Source: Terriglobales bacterium (GTDB taxonomy: Bacteria; Acidobacteriota; Terriglobia; Terriglobales; Acidobacteriaceae). Taken from it: a stretch of DNA of 43,951 bases. The notes under the pieces were generated by a model that saw only the letters and a list, made by a program, of their open reading frames with translations, was not told the DNA's origin and ran no database searches. The stretch is from contig JAATFM010000255.1 of NCBI GenBank assembly GCA_015655195.1, positions 1 to 43,951 of the forward strand. The letters are read 5' to 3'. The position numbers and the translations under genes are program-made. This document shows, piece by piece, positions 29,552-38,932 of the stretch (its first letter is position 1; the number at the start of each line of letters is the position of its first letter).

Positions 29552-32260
29552 TCAAGGACGGATGTTTCCACCCACCCGATGGAAGAACACTTCCCCACCT
29601 TGTGAGCCAACCGCCGAAACCTGTAGTTGAAAGTCCTTGAGTACGAGGAGCAGCGTCCATGGCTGCCCATCGCCGAGTGGTACTGTGCGCTCCGGCTTCC
29701 AGGTTCCCAGCTTGGCCAACAATTCGTCGTGCAAAGCAACCTCGACGTCTTCGTCTTCCAATGCCAGGTTTTCCCAAAGCGAAATCTTCTCCTCGCCGAA
29801 CCAGTACCCCTTTAGCTCGCCCTTGAGTCCGTCGGCTGGAATATCCCTGTCAACGGGAAGGATCGTGCTGAAGACGCGCGTTACAACGTCAAAGACGCCA
29901 ATGCTGGACGTGGTGCGCTGCGCGCCAAAGGGAAGCACGAGCCGACGCTTCGTGCTCTTGCGCATCGAAACCGAAAGGCATGCGCCGGCGACAACGCATT
30001 CCTTGGGATTCTTTGCAGGGATGATTTTTGCGCGTGGAAATGCCTGATGAATCGTCTCTTCCACGATGGGCAGAAACGATGTTTTGCCGGATAGATGGAT
30101 ATAGTCGAGAGTCTGTACCTTTGCCGCGCACTTGCGCAGGATCTCCACCAACTCGTGCAATTTCCCGCGAGTATGGTCCGCGAACTCTCTTTCAATATCT
30201 CTTCCGCCGGCTGCTCGAATATCGCTGAATGAGAAAATGCGTTCCTGTACCGACTGTGTCTGCTCAACATAGATGGCGAGATTGATTTGATGCGGCGCAG
30301 TGTTTTTCTCGCGGCTTAGACTTGCCTTGAAACTCTCGGCGGTCCTGCGCAGCTCGGACTTGTTGCGGAGAGCGGTATCCGGCAAGACGCCGCTCATCCT
30401 TTCTCGAACTACGCGCTCCCCGGGATGCATGGTTTCGAGAAAGCGATTGCAGTTCTCAAGCAGGCGCGTTTCGAGGAAGGTAGTCAAGTCTTCTCCGCCG
30501 AAGCGCTTGCCACGGGAGTTGATAATCTGAGGCCGAATCTCGGTGAAACCGTATTGACTTTGCCCGCGATGCACCACAAGCACAGCGATGTCCGTTGTTC
30601 CTCCACCCAGGTCGAATGAGGCTACGGTAAAGTCGTGGCGGGGAGCATCACTGCGGCTGGTGATGTCCTTGATAAGGGGCACCACTGCGGCGACTGGCTC
30701 CTGCAGCCAATGGATCGTGCCATCGCCGAAGGCCTGTTTGATGGCGTGGTTCAGGTTGCGGAACTGGTCGTACGAACAAATTGAGGGATGCGTAACGAGG
30801 AACTCGTGGAAGACGGCGTTTTTCTTCGTCTCTGCGGTGCGGCGTATCTCATGCAGGTAGTCGGCGGCGACAGTTGCCGCGCTGCGTTTGAACCATAGCT
30901 CACTGTTCTGAGGACGCACGATGAGCTCGGCGTTCGTCTCTCCCAGTTTCTGCTTGAGGGCGCTGAGCGTGCCTGCCGCTACGGCTTCGTCGACGGATGC
31001 CAGCATTTTGGGGTCGGAACCGATGCGTACTTCCGGCTCAGTGGAGGCGAGGCTCAGGTACTGGACATACGTGGGAGAGATGGGCTTGTCGCCTTCCAGC
31101 GGGATCAGTTCCAGGTCGCAGTCCGTTTCCAGGGCTGCGCAGGTAGTGTTGCTCGATCCAAAGTCGATGGCAAGCATTCCTTCAAACGGCCGCAAAGGCT
31201 CGATGATAAAGGGAACGCGGCGCCTGGCCACAGGAACGTTTGCCGTAACATCCAGAACGAAATGAAACAGGTTCGTAGGCGCGCGCTGCATGTGCTCCAG
31301 ATTCAAATCGAACTCGATTGCGCCCTCCTGGCCGCCGAAAATCTCTATCGGCAACCTGGTAAGAGGCTGGATGACAGCGCCAACACACTCCTGCGGAGGC
31401 GTCAGCGTGACCGATTGAATCGTCAGCTTTGCATTCTTGCGCCCACCCTCCAGGTCGTCATCGGCCTGATTTCGCAAGGCAAAACGCAGATGCTGTCCGG
31501 CAGTCTGGAAGCGAGTCTCCGCAGGCTTGTTCGGATCAGCCCAGCTCAGTTGTGGCGCACTGCGCACCGCCGCGCCGATCCTGACTTCCTTTTCACTTTT
31601 TCCATGGGCTCCCTCGAAACGCACGAGCAGCGTGGCATAGGGTTTCTTTACCAGCAGACCGCTCTCGGCATGGAGATCGAGGGGCAACCGGCATGTCGCC
31701 GAAGACCGGAACGGCTTTTTGAGTGCCGTTGCCACGTTCAAGCCGGTACTGCCACCGGACTCCACTGCATGAATTGTCAGCTCGCCTGCACGGGGCGCCA
31801 TTTCGATTGAGACTTTCTGGCGGGCGCGGCTCGGGGACTCCCATACCTCGATCTCATCCGGAGTACAGACAATTGCCGGGTCTTCGTCGATGGCGCTTAC
31901 ACTGTGCGTAGCATCGCCGATGCTGGTGCGGATGGTGATTTCTCCGCCCTGTGGCTGCGTGAGCGTATCCGTCGCGGCGCGGCACAAGAACCGGCACTCT
32001 CCCCCCGGCTCCACAGTGCGGCCGACGCATGGCTCGACCGTCAGCCATTCCGGCGCAACGATAGAAGAGATGGTAAGCGGCGACAAGGTGGGATTACGCA
32101 GCAGGATGCCGAGGCGCGGTGCTACTTCTCCAACAATCAGGATCGAGGGCTTGACGATGAGCTCGATTCGGCTGCACGGCGATTTGCAATAACCGCACCA
32201 GGCATCCTCGGCCTTGCACACCCATGCCTGGCAGCTCTCGCAGATGCGCGGATCAGACAT
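29552..32260 (-). CDS. Operon gene 7: zinc-ribbon/Ig-like/Hsp70 fusion protein
   Basis: MSDPRICESCQAWVCKAEDAWCGYCKSPC; beta-rich middle; Hsp70 motifs MLAIDFGSSNTTCAAL, VASFDLGGGTTDIAVLVV, YIHLSGKTSFLPIVEETI. Confidence 0.87.
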   Translation of the reverse strand: MSDPRICESCQAWVCKAEDAWCGYCKSPCSRIELIVKPSILIVGEVAPRLGILLRNPTLSPLTISSIVAPEWLTVEPCVGRTVEPGGECRFLCRAATDTLTQPQGGEITIRTSIGDATHSVSAIDEDPAIVCTPDEIEVWESPSRARQKVSIEMAPRAGELTIHAVESGGSTGLNVATALKKPFRSSATCRLPLDLHAESGLLVKKPYATLLVRFEGAHGKSEKEVRIGAAVRSAPQLSWADPNKPAETRFQTAGQHLRFALRNQADDDLEGGRKNAKLTIQSVTLTPPQECVGAVIQPLTRLPIEIFGGQEGAIEFDLNLEHMQRAPTNLFHFVLDVTANVPVARRRVPFIIEPLRPFEGMLAIDFGSSNTTCAALETDCDLELIPLEGDKPISPTYVQYLSLASTEPEVRIGSDPKMLASVDEAVAAGTLSALKQKLGETNAELIVRPQNSELWFKRSAATVAADYLHEIRRTAETKKNAVFHEFLVTHPSICSYDQFRNLNHAIKQAFGDGTIHWLQEPVAAVVPLIKDITSRSDAPRHDFTVASFDLGGGTTDIAVLVVHRGQSQYGFTEIRPQIINSRGKRFGGEDLTTFLETRLLENCNRFLETMHPGERVVRERMSGVLPDTALRNKSELRRTAESFKASLSREKNTAPHQINLAIYVEQTQSVQERIFSFSDIRAAGGRDIEREFADHTRGKLHELVEILRKCAAKVQTLDYIHLSGKTSFLPIVEETIHQAFPRAKIIPAKNPKECVVAGACLSVSMRKSTKRRLVLPFGAQRTTSSIGVFDVVTRVFSTILPVDRDIPADGLKGELKGYWFGEEKISLWENLALEDEDVEVALHDELLAKLGTWKPERTVPLGDGQPWTLLLVLKDFQLQVSAVGSQGGEVFFHRVGGNIRP

Positions 32261-33260
32261 TCTCGATCTCTCCCGGATCGTCGAGAACCCACTCATTCCC
32301 ATTCGCGAGCAGCTTGGCAGCCTTGATTAAGCACTGACGGCTTCCCGGCGTGTAAGTAAAAATGCCTTCGATCCACTTTCGATCCAGGCCGTAATCTATC
32401 CTGAAACTCGGAAGCGCATAATTTATGCCTCCTTTGTTCACCTTGATAAAGTTCCCTTTAACGTCCTCGACAAGGCGCAGGTCTCTGGGGCGATTATTGG
32501 CTCTGGCTTCAATGTTCAACCATGAGATCGGGGTTAACTGGTAATGCTTTGCAAACCACGACTCGTTGCGCAACGAAACGGCGCGATTGTAGTCCGCTTC
32601 GAGATTCCCGCTTGGACCATCCGATTGCAGCGCATTGCCGGCTGCGGAAGAACCTATCTCCAATGAGTCGTCCGGCGATGGGTAGACGGCGCCTGCCGGA
32701 CTATCGCTGAACGACAAGACGGGGTCTGGCGATGATTCACTCGCCGGATACGTGTCCGTCGGCGCGCTCTGCGACCTCGGCTGATTGGAAACCGCTGCCC
32801 GCCTCAAGGCTTCCAGTGCATCCCTGACCGCTTCCTCTGACGCGGCACGCTTTTCCGCTTCCGCGGACAATGCCCGGGACAGCTCTTCCACCTTTTGGAG
32901 TAAGTTGTTCATCTCTTCGGGCAATTTATTTACCTTCGTCTGGAGGGTTGCGATGCTTGCGGTGGTCGTAGAGATCGATTCTGCCTGCTCGCCACTCAAT
33001 GTCAGAACACGGGGCTTGCGCATCAAAATGACAATAAGGAGCACCAGCAACACCAGCCCAAGGACCAGTGGCGCCAGGGGCGAAGTCAGCGCCTGGGCCA
33101 GCTCATCAAGATACCCCTGCAGGCCGTCAGCCCGGGCCGGCGGACTATCGGAAGGATCGGCCAGATTACCATATGCGGCGGTCGCCGACGCTGTGCCGCA
33201 CGCCAGTGCCGCAAGAAGCGCGGCGACGGCAGCTCTTGTATATCCCCCCTGATTTCTCAT
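32253..33260 (-). CDS. Operon gene 6: signal peptide/TM/coiled-coil protein with unknown C-terminal domain
   Basis: TM PLAPLVLGLVLLVLLIVILMRKP; coiled coil TASIATLQTKVNKLPEEMNNLLQKVEELSRALSAEAEKRAASEEAVRDALEALRR; C-terminal WLNIEARANNRPRDLRLVEDVKGNFIKV; ATGA overlap with gene 5. Confidence 0.82.
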   Translation of the reverse strand: MRNQGGYTRAAVAALLAALACGTASATAAYGNLADPSDSPPARADGLQGYLDELAQALTSPLAPLVLGLVLLVLLIVILMRKPRVLTLSGEQAESISTTTASIATLQTKVNKLPEEMNNLLQKVEELSRALSAEAEKRAASEEAVRDALEALRRAAVSNQPRSQSAPTDTYPASESSPDPVLSFSDSPAGAVYPSPDDSLEIGSSAAGNALQSDGPSGNLEADYNRAVSLRNESWFAKHYQLTPISWLNIEARANNRPRDLRLVEDVKGNFIKVNKGGINYALPSFRIDYGLDRKWIEGIFTYTPGSRQCLIKAAKLLANGNEWVLDDPGEIENV

Positions 33261-36200
33261 AGCTGGGCCAACCTTAGCATCCGGGTTTGCAGGAACTCGC
33301 TGAGGGCTTCAAAGAAGACCGGCTTTCTCCTGAGCAATGCCTCTGCCTTGATGCGATCCGAATCTTCCGGGGGCTTCGTGATCGCGTGAGCAATTGTGTT
33401 GAGCGTGTTCTGAATGCGGCCGCCAATCGTCTCGATTTCACGGTCGGAGAGTGCAAAGTGCAGCTCGGAATCGAGCGACTTCAGAAACCTTGCGAATACA
33501 GGCAGGGCAGGATCGATCTGAGCCCGCAGGCTGGCAACGTCTGCCTCCGTAAGCGGCTCCGACCACTCACGGTCAGGTCTGTCGCTGCCGGTGATCTTGA
33601 ACGCTTCCCCTGCCATGGGCTCGACGAAGCCGTCTTCGATCCTGACAATCGTTCCAGGGGCGACAAGCCCCGCGGCAACCTCTTCTTTTGGATCGTCGCT
33701 GAGATGAATCTCCACGTTCGCTTTCAAGCCCGGAACCGCTTCCCCCACTCCGGCGAGAAAGCTTCCCGCAAAGCTCTTGTAGAAGGCCGTTTCGGCCTCG
33801 AATGCGCCAAGTCCGCACCACTGGAACAGCTTCGATCCATTCCCGCCGATAAAAATCGGGATGGTCGGGGTGTTGTTGGAGGAGCCGTCCTTGATGACGT
33901 AGGAGCCATCCTTGACGAGCTTGCCGACAAGCAGCCCGGAGTAAAACCCGATTCCGCAGAGGCCGACTTCCAGGATTTTGAGAAACTCCTCGATTACCGG
34001 AATGCGCGCTTTTTGCGCAATAGTGGCCAGCATGGCGTCGCCGTGAGCGGCGACGATAGCATTGAGAAGGCCTGTATAGGCGTCGCCGATGACTGTGTTC
34101 AGCCTGTTGATTGGCGCATTGCCGGCAAGCATGGTCAGGATTTCCGGCTTTTCGCGGAAAGGCGCCAGAAAGATGTCGTTTCCGGCAAAGAGCACCGAGA
34201 GATGCGCCAGCAACGAAGGCTTGTCATTGTCATCTTTGTTCCAGACGGCGACATCGGTGGTGCCTCCGCCAATGTCGAGCGTGACCGCGCCCTGTTGAAT
34301 CGCGAGACCACGCCTGACCGCGAAATAAAGTGTTGCAGCCACCGCCTCACGGCAGAGCCTGTCATCCTGCGCAGGCTCAACCGCAATGCTGGTGCCTGCC
34401 TGCAGGTTTCTGAGAATGGCCTTCCAGTTTCCCGCCCACCGGGTTTTGTCCCTGAGATGGAAGGCAGTCGGATACGAATAACGCACTTTGACCTTGCCAA
34501 CGCCCTCGTTGACGAGCTCGGCCAAAGCCTCCATGCAGACTTGCGTTAAAAAGCCTTGCGCGGCGGTATTTTCATGCTCGCTGCCCCACTTCATATTCGA
34601 GTGGATCGAGCTGTCCTCGCCGACAAAGAAACCTGTGGCATCACCGACTGCGGGGAAAAGGACATGACCATCGCGCACGGCGGCAGCATCATCGGCGGCA
34701 TATAACTCTTTGCCATTCCGCGGAAATACCTGATAAACACTCAGGATTCTGCCGGAGTCCCTGGCATTTTCGGCCCCGTTGCCCTGCGGGATGAAATACT
34801 GGCGCGTTAATTTGCTGAATTGGCCTATATCGAGGCTTGTGACCTGAAAGAGACGGCTCTTGAAGTCAACACGCTCCGTCGCATTGGGGCCGTTGTCGCC
34901 CTCGATGCGTCGGTAAATAGTTGTGCCGGTGGTGCCGAAATCGACTCCGAGCGTCGCCGTGCGTGCGTGATTGGACAACTTCGGCACCGGGGCCTTGAGA
35001 AAGAGAAGGCCCTGCGGAGGCTTGCCTATCTTCGTTCGCGGCCTGTCCGGGTCGGAGGGCATGGTGCATACAAGCACCTCCGGAAAACGCTTCATGGGAT
35101 AAATCTGAAATCTTTCGTCGCTAGAATTTTCATCCTTCAATGCGATCATCCGGTGTGCTTCGGTGTTTACGCCCCATGGGCGCACGGCGAAGACATTTGT
35201 ATCGCGGCCGCCCCAGTACTCGAAGAGGAAGTACCGCGTCCAGGAATTCTGTCCCTGATCTTCATCCTGGAAGCTGAAATCCGGCCAGATGCATACGGGC
35301 GGAATACGAAGCCTGCGCACATTGTCCTGCAGGTCTGTCGTATCGGACTTTGTGTAATTTTTTTCAATCGTGACGGTATGGCGAGCCCCCTCTACATTGC
35401 CCTGCCTGCCTTTCACAAGAGTGCGCACAGTGAAACGTAACCGGCAGGTGGCACTGCCGTCAGGGTGCCACTCCACTGAAAAGTTTTCGACCAGCTCGCC
35501 GCCAGAAAACAGCGTGATGGCATCTTCCGTCAGCGGGAAAACGATCTCGCGCACCTGGCTTTGCGGAGGGTTGGAAGAATTGGAAGTTTTCGCCATGAAG
35601 CAGCCCGGAAACTCTCCGCCCTTGGCATTGGAAGCGTCGTAGAAGAGAGTGTCTTCAAAGAAAAAGTTCGCGGAGCACCATTTCATCCCATCCGGAATGC
35701 CGTCGAAGGAGCCTGATGTACGACCGGTCTCTTCGGGAATGCCTTTCGCGGATTCCAGGGTGAAGTTGCGATAGACCACAATTTCGTTTTCCGCTCTCAG
35801 TTGCCCGCTATCCGGGCTCAATACCGCACGCACACCTGTATTGATGAGCACGTAGCCGGTAGGCCCCTTGTCGCGGCTGACAATCTCCAACTCTGTGATC
35901 TCGCCACCAATGTCGCTGTTGTGCGCACCTGCAAGGTGACGGAAGATACCTCCGATCAGCGGCAGGGGCGAATCCGTGGAAAGAATCGAGTCATCGGGAT
36001 CTTTCTGTGCCCCTGCATCGAGACCGTTTGCATAGCTCTCCAGCAGCTTCAACAGATCACCGAGGCGGGTTGTTTTGGACTGGCTGCCGCTGATCTTCTT
36101 CCTTAACAGATGAAGCCACTCGGCGAGGGCCGTCTTTTCGCGCTTGTTCAGAAATGGAGTCGGATCGGTCAGATACCTGCCGTCAAACCACGGAACGTCA

Positions 36201-36799
36201 TTCGGATCGAAAAAGCCTTCATAGGAAGCGCCAGTGGCCACGAGTGTGCTTGCCGAAGTCATTCCGAAGACCGCATATTCGCTCGGCGCCTGGCGTACCT
36301 TCAAGAGGTTGAATTTCTCAAAAGTCGTATTCAGATCGATGAAATCATCCGGGCCGGGCTGCAGCTCTGCAAGCACGCGCAAAAAGCTGCCTCGCCCTTC
36401 CTGCCTGGCGTTGGAAAGATCCACGGACTGCCCCGCATCCAGGGCGTTGAATCTCCGAATCTCGCGGAGAGCCAGGATTGCCAGCAATCCGCGCCATTCG
36501 CCTAGAATGCGGGCGTGCATGGGGTGCGTCCCATCGTAAAGTCCGCGCGCGAAGAGAAGAACCCTGCCCCATGGGTCCGGAATCGAATGGATCTCCGTGT
36601 CCTCGGTTTTGGGCTTCGTCTCTTCCGCTGCCGGTTTCTTTTCCTCTTTTGCCGATTGCGTGGCCAGAGCCTTGGCCAGGATGCTTGCGCGCATGTCTTG
36701 ATCCGGGTTATCCCAGACACCCGCGTTTGCCGGCAGCGTCAGCTCATTTTCAGGGCCTGCCTTCAACCTGGGCAAATAAAGAGCATTCTCAGCTTTCAT
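33257..36799 (-). CDS. Operon gene 5: very large Hsp70/actin-fold ATPase (possibly SrfB-related)
   Basis: 1180 aa from ATG 36799; TLGVDFGTTGTTIYRR, GAVTLDIGGGTTDVAVWNKDD, IPIFIGGNGSKLFQWCG; about 600-aa N-terminal region without recognised motif. Confidence 0.82.
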   Translation of the reverse strand: MKAENALYLPRLKAGPENELTLPANAGVWDNPDQDMRASILAKALATQSAKEEKKPAAEETKPKTEDTEIHSIPDPWGRVLLFARGLYDGTHPMHARILGEWRGLLAILALREIRRFNALDAGQSVDLSNARQEGRGSFLRVLAELQPGPDDFIDLNTTFEKFNLLKVRQAPSEYAVFGMTSASTLVATGASYEGFFDPNDVPWFDGRYLTDPTPFLNKREKTALAEWLHLLRKKISGSQSKTTRLGDLLKLLESYANGLDAGAQKDPDDSILSTDSPLPLIGGIFRHLAGAHNSDIGGEITELEIVSRDKGPTGYVLINTGVRAVLSPDSGQLRAENEIVVYRNFTLESAKGIPEETGRTSGSFDGIPDGMKWCSANFFFEDTLFYDASNAKGGEFPGCFMAKTSNSSNPPQSQVREIVFPLTEDAITLFSGGELVENFSVEWHPDGSATCRLRFTVRTLVKGRQGNVEGARHTVTIEKNYTKSDTTDLQDNVRRLRIPPVCIWPDFSFQDEDQGQNSWTRYFLFEYWGGRDTNVFAVRPWGVNTEAHRMIALKDENSSDERFQIYPMKRFPEVLVCTMPSDPDRPRTKIGKPPQGLLFLKAPVPKLSNHARTATLGVDFGTTGTTIYRRIEGDNGPNATERVDFKSRLFQVTSLDIGQFSKLTRQYFIPQGNGAENARDSGRILSVYQVFPRNGKELYAADDAAAVRDGHVLFPAVGDATGFFVGEDSSIHSNMKWGSEHENTAAQGFLTQVCMEALAELVNEGVGKVKVRYSYPTAFHLRDKTRWAGNWKAILRNLQAGTSIAVEPAQDDRLCREAVAATLYFAVRRGLAIQQGAVTLDIGGGTTDVAVWNKDDNDKPSLLAHLSVLFAGNDIFLAPFREKPEILTMLAGNAPINRLNTVIGDAYTGLLNAIVAAHGDAMLATIAQKARIPVIEEFLKILEVGLCGIGFYSGLLVGKLVKDGSYVIKDGSSNNTPTIPIFIGGNGSKLFQWCGLGAFEAETAFYKSFAGSFLAGVGEAVPGLKANVEIHLSDDPKEEVAAGLVAPGTIVRIEDGFVEPMAGEAFKITGSDRPDREWSEPLTEADVASLRAQIDPALPVFARFLKSLDSELHFALSDREIETIGGRIQNTLNTIAHAITKPPEDSDRIKAEALLRRKPVFFEALSEFLQTRMLRLAQL

Positions 36800-36816
36800 A
36801 CTCCCCCGTTTCGTAT

Positions 36817-38385
36817 TCAGAACAAGTTGCACGCGTCGTACAAAGCACGGATCAGATAGCCGGAGCCGTTTGGCGGATTACCGTGAAACGTCATTTCAGT
36901 GGCATGGTCCAAAATGCTTCTGAGATTGAGCTTGACGCTATCGGCGGGAAACAGCCCTTCGCGGATGAGTGTGCCGTCACTGAACTCTCCAACCTCTTTC
37001 AACCGCCAGCCGCCATTGGCAGGAACGGCGAAGATGCTGATATTGGCCAGAGAGGCTTGAAATCCGCTGCGATGCGAGGTGGAGACGCCGAGCAGCCAGT
37101 CCAGAAACTTCTCCGCAAAATTATTGACTTTGAGGATGTCCCCAAGCAGGACCGTACTCGGGTTGTTGGTCCCTTTGTTTCCATCCGCGCCCGATTGCTT
37201 TTCATCGGCGTGCGGATTCACTTGAGCGATGTATGGAAGAACCTGCTTGCGGACAATCGTGGTGGTCGAAGCGCGCAGTTTCCTGTCATTCGCAGCCTCA
37301 CGATTCATCCATGGGGCATAGACATAGCGGAAAAGCACCGCGAAGAGGATCATCTGCTTGAGAGCGGCGGTGTGCTTCTGCTTCAGGGCTTCTTCGAAGG
37401 GCAGATCGGACCAATGCAACTGCGGTTCACGCTCTCGCATGGCGATCGAAAGCGTGTGATCCTTGTCGCCCTGCGGAAACCCGGAGAAGAACCGGACTCC
37501 GCCGAGCGAGGCGACCAATTCCAGGAAGTGAGGAGGGTTCGTCTGTTCTCCTGCTCCGACAGCGGAAACCGGCATGGGGGCAGGGAACTGCTCGCCCAGT
37601 GTGTACATGGAGTTGGCCAGCTTCAGGAATCCTCGCTCGTGGTAATACTGCAGTGCCTCGGCAGTGGCCTCCGGGAAGGTGGACGGGTCGGCTTGCACGA
37701 CGGGCTTGCCATCTTTGCTGATCACCTGGTTGAAGGTGAAATAAGGCAACATCAGAATCAGTCCCAGCCTCTTGGATTTGACCGCATCCAGTTCCCTGGC
37801 CAGTAAGCGGAAGATAGTTGGCACGCCGGCCGCGCCCGTTCCGCCAAAAACGGAACCAACGAAGAGGACGGGGACCTTGCCGTCATTGGCGGCATTCCGG
37901 ATGCCTTCAACGAGTCTGTACCAGCGGTCCGTTCTATCCTGAAAATTGACCCGGTCGGCAAGGATCGCCGAACCAATGGCCGGCCGGCCGCGAAATCCCT
38001 GCCCGATCGCCATCTCGCGCTCTTTGGGCGGGTAGAACAACTCCATCAGACTGGCTTCGACTGGCCTTTGTTTTCGCTTTTCCGCGTAATGAAAGAATTC
38101 GTCGAACTTCTGGCCTTCGTTGTTCCTGACCGGCGTCCAGGCTTTCTCGTCCAGGCTCACACTGGTTCGGAACAGGCTGGTGGAGCCGAGCATGAGGCTC
38201 TTACATGCCTTGTAAGCCGCAAAGGCATCCTGGCAAGCGTTGATATTTCCATTTGACCCATCGGCATCCACCAGCAGACACTCAAGGTCGCCGACATCCG
38301 GCATCATGCCGGCCGCGCTCATGAACAGCATGGCGTGTATGAACTTTGCTCCGGAACCACCTACTCCAATCAGGAAATAACGCAA
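36817..38385 (-). CDS. Operon gene 4: tubulin/FtsZ-fold GTPase-like protein
   Basis: LRYFLIGVGGSGAKFIHAM glycine-rich N-terminal loop; G-box-like VLFVGSVFGGTGAAGVPTIFRLLAREL resembling FtsZ GGGTGTGAAPVVAE; TTG start at 38385 after GGGGGAG. Confidence 0.8.
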   Translation of the reverse strand: MRYFLIGVGGSGAKFIHAMLFMSAAGMMPDVGDLECLLVDADGSNGNINACQDAFAAYKACKSLMLGSTSLFRTSVSLDEKAWTPVRNNEGQKFDEFFHYAEKRKQRPVEASLMELFYPPKEREMAIGQGFRGRPAIGSAILADRVNFQDRTDRWYRLVEGIRNAANDGKVPVLFVGSVFGGTGAAGVPTIFRLLARELDAVKSKRLGLILMLPYFTFNQVISKDGKPVVQADPSTFPEATAEALQYYHERGFLKLANSMYTLGEQFPAPMPVSAVGAGEQTNPPHFLELVASLGGVRFFSGFPQGDKDHTLSIAMREREPQLHWSDLPFEEALKQKHTAALKQMILFAVLFRYVYAPWMNREAANDRKLRASTTTIVRKQVLPYIAQVNPHADEKQSGADGNKGTNNPSTVLLGDILKVNNFAEKFLDWLLGVSTSHRSGFQASLANISIFAVPANGGWRLKEVGEFSDGTLIREGLFPADSVKLNLRSILDHATEMTFHGNPPNGSGYLIRALYDACNLF

Positions 38386-38416
38386 GTTCTCCCCCTTCTT
38401 TTCTTCGGCGAAACTG

Positions 38417-38926
38417 TCAATGGGGCAAGTATTTTGCCGGCCAGATGCGGTAACGCGCATTCAGCGGCGAACAGAAAACCGAGGCCGTCCAGTAGAGAAA
38501 GATGCTGACGCCAATGTAAAACGCGGCGACATAGCCTGGTTTGTAATCCTCTGTAAATCCATTCAATACAGGCATGGCAACAAAACTGACGATGCAGGCA
38601 GAGACCAGAATGACAACCAGAAGCAGCCACCACACCAACAGCCAGGTAGAGGATCGAGCGGTGGGACGGATGACAGCCGCGGTCAGGACATGCCACACGA
38701 GGAAACAGACCAGCGATACGCTAAGAACGATTGCGGCATATGTCTGAAAGGATGTGACCAGATTTATTAACTGAGTGACCTGCTGCTGTCCACCATGCGG
38801 GTCAAGCTCCGTGCCGAGAACCTTGAGAACGAGCGGATTGTCCTCTCCCTGCACAAGGATGGCGGCAAAGGCGATGCAGTAGAACAAAAGCGCTATGACA
38901 ATCTTGACGAGTGTGCTGTTTTTCAT
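38417..38926 (-). CDS. Operon gene 3: integral membrane protein (about 4 TM)
   Basis: Hydrophobic segments LVKIVIALLFYCIAFAAILV, YAAIVLSVSLVCFLVWHVLTAAV, TWLLVWWLLLVVILVSACIVSFVAM, YVAAFYIGVSIFLYWTASVFC. Confidence 0.85.
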   Translation of the reverse strand: MKNSTLVKIVIALLFYCIAFAAILVQGEDNPLVLKVLGTELDPHGGQQQVTQLINLVTSFQTYAAIVLSVSLVCFLVWHVLTAAVIRPTARSSTWLLVWWLLLVVILVSACIVSFVAMPVLNGFTEDYKPGYVAAFYIGVSIFLYWTASVFCSPLNARYRIWPAKYLPH

Positions 38927-38932
38927 GGTTCC

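Noticed and set aside
36478-37806. 442-aa plus-strand ORF, and 33287..34549 (420 aa)
   Set aside because: Antisense to the tubulin-like and large Hsp70-like genes, whose motifs are clear; shadow ORFs.
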